Assembly (NCBI GenBank): GCA_949592205.1
Contig: CATIUR010000005.1
Location: 105,893,277-105,957,276, forward strand
Direction of reading: 5' to 3'
Source of the DNA: Helichrysum umbraculigerum
Lineage: Eukaryota; Streptophyta; Magnoliopsida; Asterales; Asteraceae
DNA: 64,000 nucleotides
Shown here piece after piece: positions 42,386 to 55,056 of the stretch (position 1 is the first letter of the stretch; every line of letters starts with the position of its first letter). The translations under genes were made by a program, and so were the position numbers. The notes under the pieces are model-generated. The model did not search any database. It had not been told where the DNA came from and saw nothing but the letters and a program-made list of their open reading frames with translations.

Positions 42386-43300
42386 CTGCCATTTCAAAAA
42401 TATTGTTTTTAAAAGTTAATTTGAGTCGTTTAAGTTGTATAGCGATTTAATATACATATGAATGAGTTGTGGGTTAATGTTAAGTGTAAAAAAAAAAAGT
42501 TTAGGGCGTTTCAAATTTAATGCTCCTTATTGTATTTATAATGCTTGTGAATGCTCAAGAATAAATTAAAAAATTGATATATAAAATATAGGTTATCAGC
42601 TAATGTTTACAAATGAAAATAAAGGCCTTTATTTATAGATGAAGAGCTTGCCAGATCTAGCAAGGCGAGTGTCTAGATTTAATCGGCGAGTGGAGTGGTG
42701 GACTAAATCAACTCTTCACTCTTACATATTTAATCTTCATTAAGGTAATATATAAGATAGCCATGAGCTTTCTATTAACTATCATCTATATCTCTATCCT
42801 GGCTTCGGTTGAAAAACGAATTTGAAATAAGATAAGTCTTCTTAACTTTATATATTTACCTTTTTCTACTCGTCGTGAACAAAAATATACTCGATGAGTT
42901 AATATACGAGAATTCTCCTAAATGGCACTTCATCCCTCAAACAACTTTTTCTTCAATACTACAGCTCCTAATATAATATTCTAATTATACATATATAAAC
43001 AATTTAAGTACAAAATTTACAACAAATATCTAAAAAGCTAATACATTAATTAAATATATATAGTATTTAAAAACATATACAATTCACATTCACACTTATG
43101 TAAATGAAATGAAATCTTAATTGAACTACGAGATATTGTCGAATAATATATCTTTTTTTATCTTTTCGCACTAATTATAAATAATTGTGTAGTATTAGAC
43201 TACTAGAATATAACCCGCGAGATTCGCGTGACTACAACAATAAATGTCTTTATGATTTATGAAATAGAAATTGAATTCGTATAAATTGGATGTATGATGT

Positions 43301-43350
43301 AATTTATAATTATAATTATAATTATAATTATAATTATAATTATAATTATA
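43301..43350. repeat. TTATAA microsatellite
   Basis: About eight uninterrupted 6-bp units. Confidence 0.9.
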
Positions 43351-43832
43351 CAAAGCTAAAGTTGATTGTTTAGTTGCTAGTCTTTGTTGCACCCAATTAA
43401 GTAATCTTATATGGAAGGATAAATTCATTTAAGTTTTAGAGCAAGGATCTCTTAATCTACAAGTACTCCTACTATGCGTTCATAACTAAAATAAAACTGA
43501 ATTAAAAATCTAAACAGGTTCATATAATTTTAAAAAAGTTATACCAAGATATAAACCGAAAATAAATAAAAACAAAGTAAGTAAAAAGAATTATCATTAA
43601 ATGGTCCTCTAACACAATAAAAAAATAACCGAAAGAATGATTTAATCATCTTGATTATTTAACTCATTGAATACTCACATACCTCTGGGATAACTAAATT
43701 AATGAACATTTTAATTACGGGTGTAAAGTTTGAGATAAAGATGTTCCTGATTGAATTATAATTATGTTAACAACACATTATTAAAACCAACAAAGTTTTG
43801 AAATGTATATAAATGTGTAATAAAACTTTCAA

Positions 43833-43903
43833 GTGACTAAACTTATTGATAAGTGTACGGCTGATTAGTGACTAAAACTTACCGATAAGTGTAATGTTGA
43901 TTA
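43833..43903. repeat. 35-bp tandem duplication
   Basis: Two diverged units, each starting GTGACTAAA and ending TGATTA. Confidence 0.75.
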
Positions 43904-45017
43904 TTAGAAAAGTACTCGTTTTACATTATAAAGATTACAACTAATATTAAGTTACTATTTAGTTATTTAAAATCTTATTATATTATGAGGATGTTATTCA
44001 ATTAGTTTTGTATTGAATGAACATATGCCAAATAGCTATAGATATGCTAAGCAATAGGTTAGGAGATCTTTAAATGTTAGTTGGGAAGAGGTAGAGTGTA
44101 ACACCTGCATAATTAGGATAATTAATTATGCCTAATTGTTTGTAACTAGTGGTAATTAGTATGTAATAGGACTAATTACAGATTCTATTTGTATATATAT
44201 ATATATAAGGTGATTTATATATATATGTGTGTACTTACGCGATTTGGATGAATCGTGCGAATTAACAGGACGGAGTCCGACATAGTTTATTTGGACGTTG
44301 GTGACAGAAATTTACTTAAATAATGAGAACGTATTTTGTTATATAAAATACACAACCGAACGAGCATTATTTATATATTATCGCGACGACATTTTAACTA
44401 ACGCAACAAAACGTAATAAACGCGACTTAATAATTTAAATATTGCGACAAATGTTTTACTATTAATTTCAAAGTATTTTTACTTAAATACTCCAGTTACG
44501 TTTTAAAAATATAAACGTTTGGTTAAATATGAAAAACTAGTGAATAAACGATTAGGACACGGAGTCAACACTGTGTTTTGGGGAGTATTTTCCCCCTCCT
44601 TCCTTTTGGATCAGCCACCAACCCAAACCCCCACCCCAATTTCCCTTTCCATTTTCATTCTAACTAAACACACACAAACCACAAACTCTCTCAACCTCAA
44701 TTCACACCAAATTTTCAACATCAAATCTCGACCACGAAAATTACATATTCGGAATCACCATCACGAGTGGAGCAAGAATATCAAGACCGTCTTCATCAAT
44801 TCATCCTCCATTTAGCTCGATTTGCAAAAGTAAGAAATTCCTAAAATCTTAGATCTATTCAATTTGGTGTAATGTTTTGATGTTTTGATGTGTACACAAC
44901 TTAGATATAACCTAATACATGAAGAATACACGATTTTATAGCTCAAAAATGGGTCAGATTTGCATTTTTGGTCGAAAATTCTTGAAACCCGAAAGTTTCT
45001 GGGCTGGTGTTCATACA

Positions 45018-45305
45018 TGCGACACAAGCCTTGTGTCGCATGCTGTGTCGCATAAACCCGTTTGTGTCGCACCTTGTGTCGTACCAATCCTTTAGCGTCG
45101 TAACCTTTGCGACACAATATTGTGTCGCACTCTATGTCGCATACTATGTCGTATTTAATACGACACAACCGTTCTGTCGCTATTGAATTAGCATCGCAAG
45201 CTTTTTGCGACACAACCACTGTGTCGCAGAGCTATTGTGTCGCATCCTTCATGCGACACAACCCTTGTGTCGCATACAAATCCTTGTGTCGCAGCTTATG
45301 TCGCA
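45018..45305 (+). repeat. E8 5' LTR palindrome array (GTGTCGC type)
   Basis: About 20 copies of GCGACACAA or TTGTGTCGC in both orientations. Copy in the 3' LTR at 62559-62846. Confidence 0.8.
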
Positions 45306-45667
45306 GAAAACAGAAAACTTGGAAATTTTAAAGGATTTTCACTATAGAAAAGTCAAAGTTACTGTAGCAAAAAGTCAAATTTTACTGTAGCAATTCACTG
45401 TAGCACATTTACTGTAGCAAAGTCAACATTTTAGAATTTTTGCTACAAACCGTCACCAACGGGCCAAACATGTTTTCCAACAAACAAACAATTACAAACA
45501 TACGGACAAACACTGGATATACTAGTTGTGTACAACTAAACGAAACGTCTCGTGAGACGCATACTTACATAACTTCATATGATTAGGCATTTGAAGGTTA
45601 CGGGTTCAGAGAACCTACTTGCTTTACTTACTACTTGCTAATTGGAACTGATTACTACAAGACTCGG

Positions 45668-46214
45668 GTGAGTCTTACGGCCCCACTTTTACTGTTTTAT
45701 CTTAATGGGGGAGATACATGCTACTGATTTTTCTTGAACACAAGTACTAAACTGTTTACTATACCAAACGGAATTGCATGAGTTGTTTACTATTTACAGA
45801 AGTCTCTCCATCATATATCGTTAGTTATGGACTTAAGCGCGAACACTAGTTAATGGATCCATTAGGGAAATGACCCTCCCCGCCCGGGGCAGTAGCGCTG
45901 CCACGTACTGATTTACACGTAGAAACGGGTGACTAATTATTCGTTACTGATGCTTGCTCAATTACGAGCATGTCACGGGAGCAAACTTATTACTTACGGG
46001 TTAAGCTTCGATTATGAGCCTCATGGCAACGGTATAACTTACATACTTACATTTGCTGGATTGCAAATACTGGTTTTACATTTGCTGGATTGCAAATACT
46101 GATTTTACGCCTATGGGCACTACTGATGAAATCTTGTGTTTCAAAACGGATATTACTTACAAACCTGTGAGATTCACCAACATTCGTGTTGACCTTTTTA
46201 GCATGTTTTCTCAG
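45668..46214 (+). other. E8 putative LTR intron
   Basis: Donor CTCGG|GTGAGTCTTA (CTCAG in the 3' LTR at 63208), acceptor TTTTCTCAG|GTACCC; 547 bp. Confidence 0.5.
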
Positions 46215-46536
46215 GTACCCGGATGGAGTAGGATTACTCCAGGACTTTAGCTAGAGTCGCATGATTTCAACACAACTGCATTAACGGAGATTCTTAGCAT
46301 TATCTTTTGTATATTTTGATTATGTAATAGAATCTCCCGCTATACACGTGGCTCTAGGAAACTACATTTTGTATACGAAAACATTAAGTTTTCAAACATT
46401 ATATCTATGGAAATGTAACTAATTTACAAACGTTGCATATAGATGTCGTTTGCTTTATCTTTGTGCTGTGATATTTGATTAGTAGCACCCCAAAACCTGC
46501 TTCCGCTAAACAGTGAATTTCGGGGGTGTTACAGAT

Positions 46537-46548
46537 TGGTATCAGAGC
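46537..46548 (+). other. E8 primer binding site
   Basis: TGGTATCAGAGC, three bases after the LTR. Confidence 0.92.
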
Positions 46549-46655
46549 CTAAGGTTATAGTGAACTAGGTTGCATTTAGTGGGCCTAGACTATGACCGTT
46601 AGGCAGTATTTTCTTATTAGACATGACTGGTTCAGGAATTACAGCATACGACTTT

Positions 46656-46688
46656 AATTTAACATAGCCTGATCAACTATGTACAATT
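46656..46688 (+). promoter_or_regulatory. E8 candidate RNA dimerisation hairpin
   Basis: Stem ACATAG/CTATGT, loop CCTGATCAA with palindrome TGATCA, outer AATT/AATT; same as E1. Confidence 0.6.
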
Positions 46689-46853
46689 AAGGAAAGATGA
46701 TGTAAGGTCTGAAACGATTATGTTGAACGGGGATACATTAGTTGACTCTGACCACGAGAGAACCGGACCATTACTTGATACGTGCTAGACACTAGGCTGG
46801 ATATTATATATTTATATATATTAGCCTCGTCTTACTTACACTCTGCCATAGGA

Positions 46854-47360
46854 ATGGCAAACACGCCACCTAATCCGTCACACTCTCACTCACATGGGTC
46901 ACGAAACCCACGAGTAGCCAGGAGGAACACAAGGTCACCTCGAACCAGCCCCTATTCTGTTCATAACTCTCAGAACTCGGCACACCTCACGATGCCAGTG
47001 TTGGCTACCCAACTTCACCGTCAGGAGCAAAGGCTCGAACATCTCGAACGGGAACAACTCCGAATGACCTACCTGCTTCGCCAGGCACTTGATCACATAT
47101 CCCAACTCCAGCGAGAACAAGAGGATACCAACCTCTCTGTAAGCATAATTCAGGACTCAATGACCGCCGAATTAGGTGCGGATGAACTTGTAAGAAACCG
47201 ACTAGAGGAATGTGAACAACGTTCACAGGAGACTGAGGATCACTCTCGTGTACTAGCACAACGACTGGCCTTAGTTGAAGACAATGCCAGGCAAACCAAC
47301 AGGCTGGCAGAAACCGTGGACCGCCTTGTCGCGCTGATGGAACAGATTAATCTACATTAA
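46854..47360 (+). CDS. E8 accessory ORF: coiled-coil protein
   Basis: 168 codons from ATG 46854 (an in-frame GTG further upstream is not a likely plant start). Residues 1-45 are rich in serine, proline, histidine and arginine. Two heptad-rich coiled-coil segments follow, about 50-95 (QLHRQEQRLEHLEREQLRMT) and 108-165. No known domain name. It sits between leader and gag, as does the unrelated E4 ORF, so this is an extra-ORF slot. A self-associating structural or RNA-binding helper is plausible; function unknown. The frame is intact although the downstream pol is broken. Confidence 0.6.
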   Translation: MANTPPNPSHSHSHGSRNPRVARRNTRSPRTSPYSVHNSQNSAHLTMPVLATQLHRQEQRLEHLEREQLRMTYLLRQALDHISQLQREQEDTNLSVSIIQDSMTAELGADELVRNRLEECEQRSQETEDHSRVLAQRLALVEDNARQTNRLAETVDRLVALMEQINLH

Positions 47361-47636
47361 GACTAGTGTAGTCTTTGTCTCGTAATCTAATGACTATCTA
47401 GCGCTATTCTATAAACTAGTCGGATGTAACAATTCCCGACATCTTTTGTAATATCTCTGTAGGATGTAACCTTTGAACTCGCATTATCCATCAAATATTC
47501 CTTGATATTTCAACTCATAATAATTATCATTTTTCCATGTTGATGTTATGTATTACTGCTTTTATACATGTACATCTGTGACAATTACAAGTTCCTACAA
47601 AATCTCATGTATTTTCATTTCTTTTATTGAAGAATC
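47361..47636 (+). other. E8 spacer between accessory ORF and gag
   Basis: Non-coding, closely similar to E4 25265-25552. Confidence 0.6.
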
Positions 47637-49262
47637 ATGCCGCCAAAGACAAGACCATACACCGATGCCCAGATTACCTCCCTTATAACCCAGGCTGTTA
47701 CTGAAGCCTTGGCTCGGAATACTCCACCAAATTCCACGAGGAACAGCGATGCCGCTGAAACCCCTACTGCTAAACCCTGTTCATACAAAGACTTTCAGAA
47801 CTGCAAACCTCTAAACTTTGCAGGTACTGAGGGAGCTATCGGTCTAGTACGCTGGATCGAGAAAGTCGAATCCGTATTTCTGATCTGCAACTGTGCGGAA
47901 GGAGACAAAGTTAAGTTCTCCGTTAGTACTTTTACTGACACCACACTCACCTGGTGGAACACCTATGCCCAGACTGTGGGTGTTGCTAATGCTTACAAAC
48001 TCCCGTGGGAGGAGTTGAAGGAGATGTTGAGGGGCGAGTACTGCCCCAGGGATGAATTGAAACAGCTGGAAATGGAATTCTGGAACCACAAGATGCAGGG
48101 TGATGACATCACCGGTTATACCAACTGTTTCCACCAACTGGCACTTCTGTGCCCAACCATGGTCGATCCTGAGTACAAGAGGATCGAGAAATTCGTTGAT
48201 GGACTTCCCGAGAGACTACAGGACCTGGTGACTTCATCCAAACCGGGTACTATTCAGAGCGCCATCCGTATGGCCCATGAACTAACGGCAAATTCTGTCC
48301 GCCGTGGCACAACTTCAACCCCATCTGCAAACAACAAACGCAAGTGGGAAGGTAACCCCAACTCATCCAACCAAACCTCCAACAAAAAGCCTGAGTACAT
48401 TAAGGCTTATTCATCGGGGACTTCGGAAAAGAAAGGGTACAGCGGGAACAAGCCTTACTGTTCCAAATGCAGCCGCCATCATGACGGTTCTTGCCCTTGC
48501 TCCAACTGCAAACGGTTCAGGCATCTAGCTAAGGATTGCCGAACCAACATTTCTACCCCCAACACCAATGCACCAAAGGCCTGCTTTGGGTGCGGAAATT
48601 CAGGGCACTTCAAGAAAGATTGCCCAAAGCTGAAAAACAACAACAACCCTGCTCGTGGTAGAGCATTCGTTATCAAGGCTGGGGAAGCCAGACAAGACCC
48701 GAATGTCGTGACGGGTACGTTCCTTCTCAATGACCTTACTGCTTCTGTATTATTTGATACCGGTGCCGATAGAAGCTTCATTTCTGAGAAATTTAGCCCT
48801 TTACTTGATATAACTCCCACTGCCTTAGATGCTAAATACATTGTAGAATTAGCTAACGGCAAACTGATTGAGACTGATAGCATCATACACAACTGTACAC
48901 TTAACCTCACGAACGAAACGTTTTCCATTGATTTAATCCCTGTCGAGATCGGCAGCTTCGATATTATTGTCGGTATGGATTGGTTATCCAAGCACCGAGC
49001 TGAAATCATCTGTCATGACAAACTCGTTCGCATACCTCTCGTCTCCGGTGGAACCTTAGTCCAACAAGGGGAGACCGGCAGACGAAATCTGAATATTGTC
49101 TCCTGTCTGAAAACTAGAAAATACCTACGAAAAGGGTATCAAGCCATCCTTGCACATGTAACGGAGAAGAAGTCGGAGGAGAAGCGACTTGAGGATGTTC
49201 CGATCGTGCGGGATTTCCCGAAAGTCTTTCCTGAAGACTTGCCCGGGACTTCCGCCAGCTAG
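47637..49262 (+). pseudogene. E8 Gag-protease, frame broken before RT
   Basis: 541 codons nearly identical to the E4 N-terminal third: capsid region, zinc motifs (CSKCSRHHDGSC, CSNCKRFRHLAKDC, CFGCGNSGHFKKDC) and protease LFDTGADRSF. The middle knuckle has FRHL where E4 has FGHL. An extra G in the run at 49245-49247 (GCCCGGGACT versus GCCCGGACT in E4) shifts the frame and ends it at 49262. Gag and protease could still be made. Confidence 0.85.
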
Positions 49263-51453
49263 ACAAGTTGAATTTCAAATCGAACTTGTGCCCGGAGCTG
49301 TACCCGTGGCACGAGCCCCTTACCGTTTAGCACCATCCGAAATGCAGGAGTTGTCTAACCAACTACAGGAACTCCTGGACAGAGGATTCATTCGACCAAG
49401 TTCCTCGCCTTGGGGAGCTCCGATCTTATTCGTGAAAAAGAAAGATGGATCTTTCCGCATGTGTATCGACTACCGAGAGCTGAATAAGCTAACCATAAAG
49501 AATCGGTACCCACTTCCTAGAATCGATGACCTGTTTGACCAACTCCAGGGATCGAGTGTTTACTCAAAGATTGATCTACGGTCGGGTTATCATCAACTCC
49601 GAGTCCGTGACAATGATATCCCAAAGACAGCTTTCCGAACTCGTTATGGGCATTACGAATTCCAAGTGATGCCATTCGGGTTGACCAACGCACCGGCCGT
49701 ATTCATGGACCATAAGAATCGGGTGTGCAAACCATATCTTGACAAATTCGTCATTGTGTTCATCGATGATATCCTGATTTACTCTCGCAACGAGCAGGAA
49801 CATGCTCAACATCTGAAAACCATTCTAGGACTTCTTAAACACGAAGAGTTATATGCCAAATTCTCTAAGTGTGAGTTCTGGATTCGAACCGTTCAATTCC
49901 TCGGGCACGTGATTGACAGCCAAGGAATTCATGTTGATCCCGCCAAGATTGAAGCAATCAAGGGCTGGGAGTCACCGACCACTCCAACCGAAGTGAGACA
50001 ATTCTTAGGTCTTGCTGGTTATTACCGCCGATTCATCGAAAACTTTTCAAGAATAGCTGTTCCCCTAACCACACTGACTCAGAAAGATAAGAAGTTCGAT
50101 TGGACTGATAAACAAGAGTCAGCTTTCCAACTATTGAAAAACAAACTTTGCAGTGCACCGATCTTGTCCTTACCCGAGGGCACCGACGATTTCGTAGTTT
50201 ACTGCGACGCCTCACACCAAGGACTTGGTTGTGTGTTGATGCAACGGGAAAAAGTCATTGCCTATGCCTCACGACAACTAAAAATCCACGAGAAAAACTA
50301 TACGACCCACGACCTCGAGTTAGGTGCTGTGGTCTTCGCATTGAAAATCTGGAGACATTATCTCTACGGTACGAAAAGCACTATCTTCACTGATCACAAA
50401 AGTCTCCAACACATATTCGATCAGAAGGATCTAAACATGAGGCAACGTCGCTGGGTTGAGTTACTTAGTGACTACGACTGCGAGATCAAATACCATCCGG
50501 GCAAGGCTAACGTAGTTGCCGATGCCTTAAGCCGAAAAGAACGAGTGAAACCCCTTCGAGTCCGAGCACTTTCTATGACAATTCATAACGAGCTTCCTGC
50601 TCAAATCCTTACCGCTCAACTTGAAGCACTCAACGATGAAAACTTGAAAAATGAAGCCTTGCGAGGCTTGGATAAACAATTCGAAATCAAACCCGATGGA
50701 ACTCGATACTTCTCTAACCGGGTGTGGTTACCCAAATTCGGAAACTTGCGAGATTTGGTGATGGCTGAAGCTCACAAATCTCGATACTCTATACATCTTG
50801 GTTCTGATAAGATGTATCATGACGTCAAAGGGTTGTATTGGTGGCCTAACATGAAAGCTGACATTGCCTTGTACGTCAGTAAATGCCTAACCTGTTCCAA
50901 AGTCAAGGCCGAACACCAAAGACCCTCGGGGTTGCTCCAACAACCTGAAATTCCTCAATGGAAATGGGAACAGATTTCCATGGACTTCATCACCAAACTA
51001 CCGAAAACTTCGAGTGGTTGCGATACCATTTGGGTGATCGTGGACCGTCTCACGAAATCTGCTCATTTTCTGGCCATCAAGGAAACCGACAAGATGGAGC
51101 GTCTGACTCGCATCTATGTCAAAGAAATCATCTCGCGACACGGTGTACCTATCTCGATCATCTCGGATAGGGACAGCCGTTTTACTTCTAACTTTTGGCA
51201 ATCGCTACAAAAATCTCTTGGTACTCGTCTGGATATGAGTACTGCTTATCACCCGCAAACCGATGGCCAAAGCGAGCGAACTATTCAAACACTGGAGGAT
51301 ATGCTACGAGCCTGCGTAGTTGACTTCGGTACTTCTTGGGAAAATCACTTACCGTTGTGCGAGTTTTCGTACAACAACAGTTACCATACCAGCATAAAGG
51401 CTGCACCCTTCGAGGCACTTTACGGGCGTAAATGCCGATCACCTATCTGTTAG
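49189..51453 (+). pseudogene. E8 RT-RNase H-integrase part
   Basis: After the frameshift the pol frame runs from the PARQVEFQIEL region through RT (FIDDI), RNase H (YCDASHQGLG) and integrase (HHCC and DDE) to a TAG at 51451-51453, where E4 has tryptophan (CWTELG). In RT, MDHKNRVCKPY replaces the E4 MDLMNRVCKPY. It is not translated as part of a full polyprotein without a frameshift. Confidence 0.85.
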
Positions 51454-52047
51454 ACTGAGTTAGGAGATTCCCAACTCACGGGTCCAGATATCATTCAAGA
51501 AACTACTGAGAAAATCGTTGGTATTTAAAACCGGTTGAAAGCCGCACGTGATCGTCAGAAAAGCTATGCTGACGTGAGACGCAAACACCTTGAGTTCCAG
51601 GTAGGGGACAAGGTACTTCTCAAAGTGGCACCATGGAAGGGTGTCATTCGATTCGGAAAGCGAGGCAAACTAAATCCTAGATACATCGGACCATTCAAAA
51701 TCCTGGAAAGGATTGGTCTAGTGGCATACCGCCTGCAACTTCCTGCTGAACTTAGCAGCGTACACAACACATTCCACATTTCTAACTTGAAGAAATGTCT
51801 GTCTGACGAGACACTGATTATACCGCTCGACGAAATTCAAATCGATGATAAACTTCATTTTGTCGAGGAACCTATGGAAATCATGGACCGTGAGGTCAAA
51901 CGATTGAAACAGAGTCGTATTCCCATCGTAAAGGTCAGGTGGAATTCTAGGCGCGGCCCTGAGTTCACCTGGGAACGGGAAGACCAAATACGACAGAAAT
52001 ACCCACATCTTTTCCCAGATAACGCACCGTCCGTGCACTCAAGCTAA
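51454..52047 (+). pseudogene. E8 integrase C-terminus and chromodomain
   Basis: In phase with the preceding segment, with a further TAA at 51526-51528 (CAA in E4). The remainder from 51535 has the GPF/Y-type module (RYIGPFKILERIGLVAYRL) and the chromodomain core VRWNSRRGPEFTWERED. Both stops fit C-to-T or G-to-A change. Confidence 0.82.
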
Positions 52048-52080
52048 TTTCGGGATGAAATTTCTTTAACAAGGGGAGAA
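52046..52080 (+). promoter_or_regulatory. E8 palindrome and polypurine tract
   Basis: AATTTCG-GGA-TGAAATT at 52046-52062 keeps pairing as RNA through a G-U wobble; ACAAGGGGAGAA at 52069-52080 abuts the 3' LTR. Confidence 0.85.
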
Positions 52081-52697
52081 TGTAACACCTGCATAATTAG
52101 GATAATTAATTATGCCTAATTGTTTGTAACTAGTGGTAATTAATATGTAATAGGACTAATTACAGATTTTATTTGTATATATATATATAAGGTGATTTAT
52201 ATATATATGTGTGTACTTACGCGATTTGGATGAATCGTACGAATTAACAGGACGGAGTCCGACACAGTTTATTTGGACGTTGGTGACAGAAATTTACTTA
52301 AATAATGAGAACGTATTTTGTTATATAAAATACACAACCGAACGAGCATTATTTATATATTATCGCGACGACATTTTAACTAACGCAACAAAACGTAATA
52401 AACGCGACTTAATAATTTAAATATTGCGACAAATGTTTTACTATTAATTTCAAAGTATTTTTACTTAAATACTCCAGTTACGTTTTAAAAATATAAACGT
52501 TTGGTTAAATATGAAAAACTAGTGAATAAACGATTAGGACACGGAGTCAACACTGTGTTTTGGGGAGTATTTTCCCCCTCCTTCCTTTTGGATCAGCCAC
52601 CAACCCAAACCCCCACCCCAATTTCCCTTTCCATTTTCATTCTAACTAAACACACACAAACCACAAACTCTCTCAACCTCAATTCACACCAAATTTT
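52081..52697 (+). repeat. E8 3' LTR, first piece
   Basis: Matches 44097-44717; interrupted by E9 after ATTTT (52693-52697). Confidence 0.93.
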
Positions 52698-52988
52698 TGT
52701 GACACCCCCAAATTAATGATTTGCGGAAGCTTGATTTGGGTGTCACTAATCAATATACAAAGCACATAAGATATAATGAACGACCACTATATGCGTCGTT
52801 TTAAACTTGTATAGATAAGGTAAATGTTTACATCAAAATATAGTTACATTAGCTCGAATCCTGATATTGAGAGATTACAAAGCATAATTACTTTTACAAA
52901 ATATAATAATGCAATCAAATCTCTAGTCGTATGAATGCTGACTCGAGCTAATAGTTCCTGCTTGTGCAGCCAACCTACTGCTGGGTAC

Positions 52989-53479
52989 CTGTGATAAATA
53001 CTAAAATGGGTCAGCGAAAACGCTGGTGAGCTCACAGGTTTGTATGTCAATTGTATAGTTGTCAGAACCGCAAGATTTATATTGAATTTAAAATGCAATT
53101 AAGCAAAATAAAAGTTATACTGTCCATGAGCACATAGTCTGAGCTTAACTGATTTGTCAGGCCCAATTAAGGAAACCTAACTTGGAGTGCCTCCTACGAG
53201 TGCCTAATCAACACTCGTCTTCCCAAATGCTAATACATCCGTTTGACCGGTTAGTGCGTGCTAACCCGGATGAGGATTGTCAATCCCATATGATATCATA
53301 TACTAACATTCACGCTATAAAATACTAGAGACTATGCTTATGGAGGACTTTAAATTGATTAGCTTGAAACTCATGTAGTATTTGAAGTTTGTCACTTGCG
53401 TTCTACTTGTAAAACAAAATCGCGTAGTAATATCACACCCCTAGTTGAAAAGCAGTGAAAATGGGGCTATGAAACTCAC
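52989..53479 (-). other. E9 putative LTR intron
   Basis: Sense donor CTCAG|GTGAGTTTC and acceptor TTATCACAG|GTACCC; 491 bp. Confidence 0.5.
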
Positions 53480-53856
53480 CTGAGTCTTGAAATGTTAAGC
53501 AATTAAACTTGAAGTAATTAGCAGTGTTGGTGTCCAAAGACTTGAAACCTGAATGTGTCCACGACACTTGAATTGTCATTATTTGTATTGGTATCTCGAA
53601 AGACTACCATTGGAACTGTTTGTCTAACTTAATGTCCAAATTTCCCCGATTTGTTTGATTGTATTGTTACAAGTTATTACGACTTGTTTGAGTGTTGAAG
53701 TATGTTTTGAAAACGCGTACGGCCCGTTGGTGACGGTTGTAACAATAGCTCAAAAATGTCATTATATTGTTGCTACAGTGAATTGCTACAGTGAAATTTG
53801 ACTTTTCTACAGTAACTTTGACTTTGAAAATTTTGAGTTTTGAAGATTCTGTTTTG

Positions 53857-54153
53857 TGCGACGTAGCCTGCGACGTAGCCTGCGACGTAGCCTGCGACGT
53901 AGGCTGCGACGTAGGAGTTTTGCGACGAAAAGGATTGCGTCGCTAAAGTCAACAGTGCTAAGTCAAAAGCGACGTAGGGCGCTACGTCGCTAATGCGACG
54001 TAGGTTCGGTTTGCGACGTAGGTCGCTGCGTCGCTATGTGCGACGTTCGCAAGTCAATGCGACGTAGTAGGCTGCGTCGCTATATGCGACGTTGGGGATA
54101 TAGTGCGACGTAGGTCGCTGCGTCGCATTTGCTCCCGACCAAATGCGACGTAC
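53857..54153 (-). repeat. E9 3' LTR palindrome array, longer version
   Basis: ACGTCGC-type array as in E4, including five near-perfect 12-bp direct units (TGCGACGTAGCC) at the start. The other LTR lacks two of these units. Confidence 0.8.
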
Positions 54154-55021
54154 GGAGTCTGATCGGAATTTTAACTCCAAAAACGCATTTTCCGGCCATC
54201 GATCGGCATAATATTTTTACCCAACCCATTTTAGGACATTACAAGGTTATACAAACAACTAGCAAGTTATAAAACTTAAAAACGAGAGTTTTCGGAGTTG
54301 TGTCGGAAACTTACAAATCGCCGAAATGAAATTCCGGAAAGGTAGGATTGTAGATCGTCGCGAGGTGGTCGTTTATTTCCAAAGGGGCTTGAAGATCCGA
54401 AGTCGTTTAGGGCGTTTATTTTGTGATTTTTGTTGATTTTGGTTGGTGGTTTTTGAGATGAAAGAAAAGGAAGAGAGAGAGAGAAAGTAAATGAGAATGA
54501 AAGAAAGTGGGTGGAAGTGGGAGGTTAAATCCCCACTTTCGCCCCGCGTTCCCGCTCCGTGCGGTGTTCGTTTGCTCCGTCATTTAAACGTTAAATAATT
54601 ATTTTAAATATTAATTGGTACATTTTAAAATACAAATTATCACGCCATATTTTATTTAAATATTTTACTAATCACTTTATATTTGAATTATAAAAACGTA
54701 AGTTAATTTGTTTGCGCGTTTTACATTTTAAATTTGGTAACTTTCTGATTGTACGGTACGAATGAATACGAAGTATTATAATAAGAATACTTTTGACATA
54801 AAGCGTTATTAAATAAAAGTTGGTCACCAACGTCCGTATTTATTGTATCGAAATTCATTCGATTTAAAGCTCGTGCGATTTAAACAAACCGCATAATTGT
54901 AGATATATATTCAACAATATATAGTATAATTGATACATTAATTAGCCTAACACAGAACTAATTACATGTATTAAAACTTGATTAGGCACTAAATTCTAGT
55001 CCTAAATTGACGGATGTCACA

Positions 55022-55056
55022 TTCTCCCCCTGTTAGAAGAATTTCGTCCCGAAATT
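55022..55056 (-). promoter_or_regulatory. E9 polypurine tract and palindrome
   Basis: Sense AACAGGGGGAGAA adjoining the LTR; AATTTCG-GGA-CGAAATT at 55040-55056 touches the end of the pol frame. Confidence 0.85.

Larger units (their letters stand above)
39859..42513 (+). repeat. Solo LTR, chromovirus-like family
   Basis: 2655 bp with ends TGTAACACCCTA and TTAGGGCGTTTCA, an inverted repeat with two mismatches. Flanks GATTT and AATTT are a one-mismatch target duplication. No PBS or internal region follows. It has a donor/acceptor pair (40804-41420) as in the other LTRs and an array of GTACCCGG palindromes (42228-42385) near its 3' end. Family not identified. Confidence 0.65.
42514..44096. other. 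AT-rich intergenic DNA
   Basis: No supported gene. It contains a (TTATAA)n microsatellite (43301-43350) and a 35-bp tandem duplication (43833-43903). A TTTATTTATAG near 42628 may belong to a decayed LTR, which I could not delimit. Confidence 0.55.
44097..46533 (+). repeat. E8 5' LTR
   Basis: 2437 bp, TGTAACACC...GGTGTTACA. Contains the GTGTCGC-type array 45018-45305, four short CTGTAGCA direct repeats at 45361-45420, and the putative intron 45668-46214, whose donor exon end is CGG here but CAG in the 3' LTR. Confidence 0.92.
52698..55021 (-). repeat. E9 3' LTR
   Basis: 2324 bp, + strand TGTGACACC...GATGTCACA. Array 53857-54153, putative intron 53479 down to 52989, CT-rich sense tract at 54470-54485. 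Confidence 0.93.

Noticed and set aside
42090..42419. Cysteine-containing 109-codon frame in the solo LTR
   Set aside because: It spans the GTACCCGG array and the LTR 3' end; repeat-derived, with no homologue recognised.
39649..42970. Copia-type LTR starting TGTTGAAATTT around the solo LTR
   Set aside because: The start looks plausible, but I could not find a matching end or target duplication.
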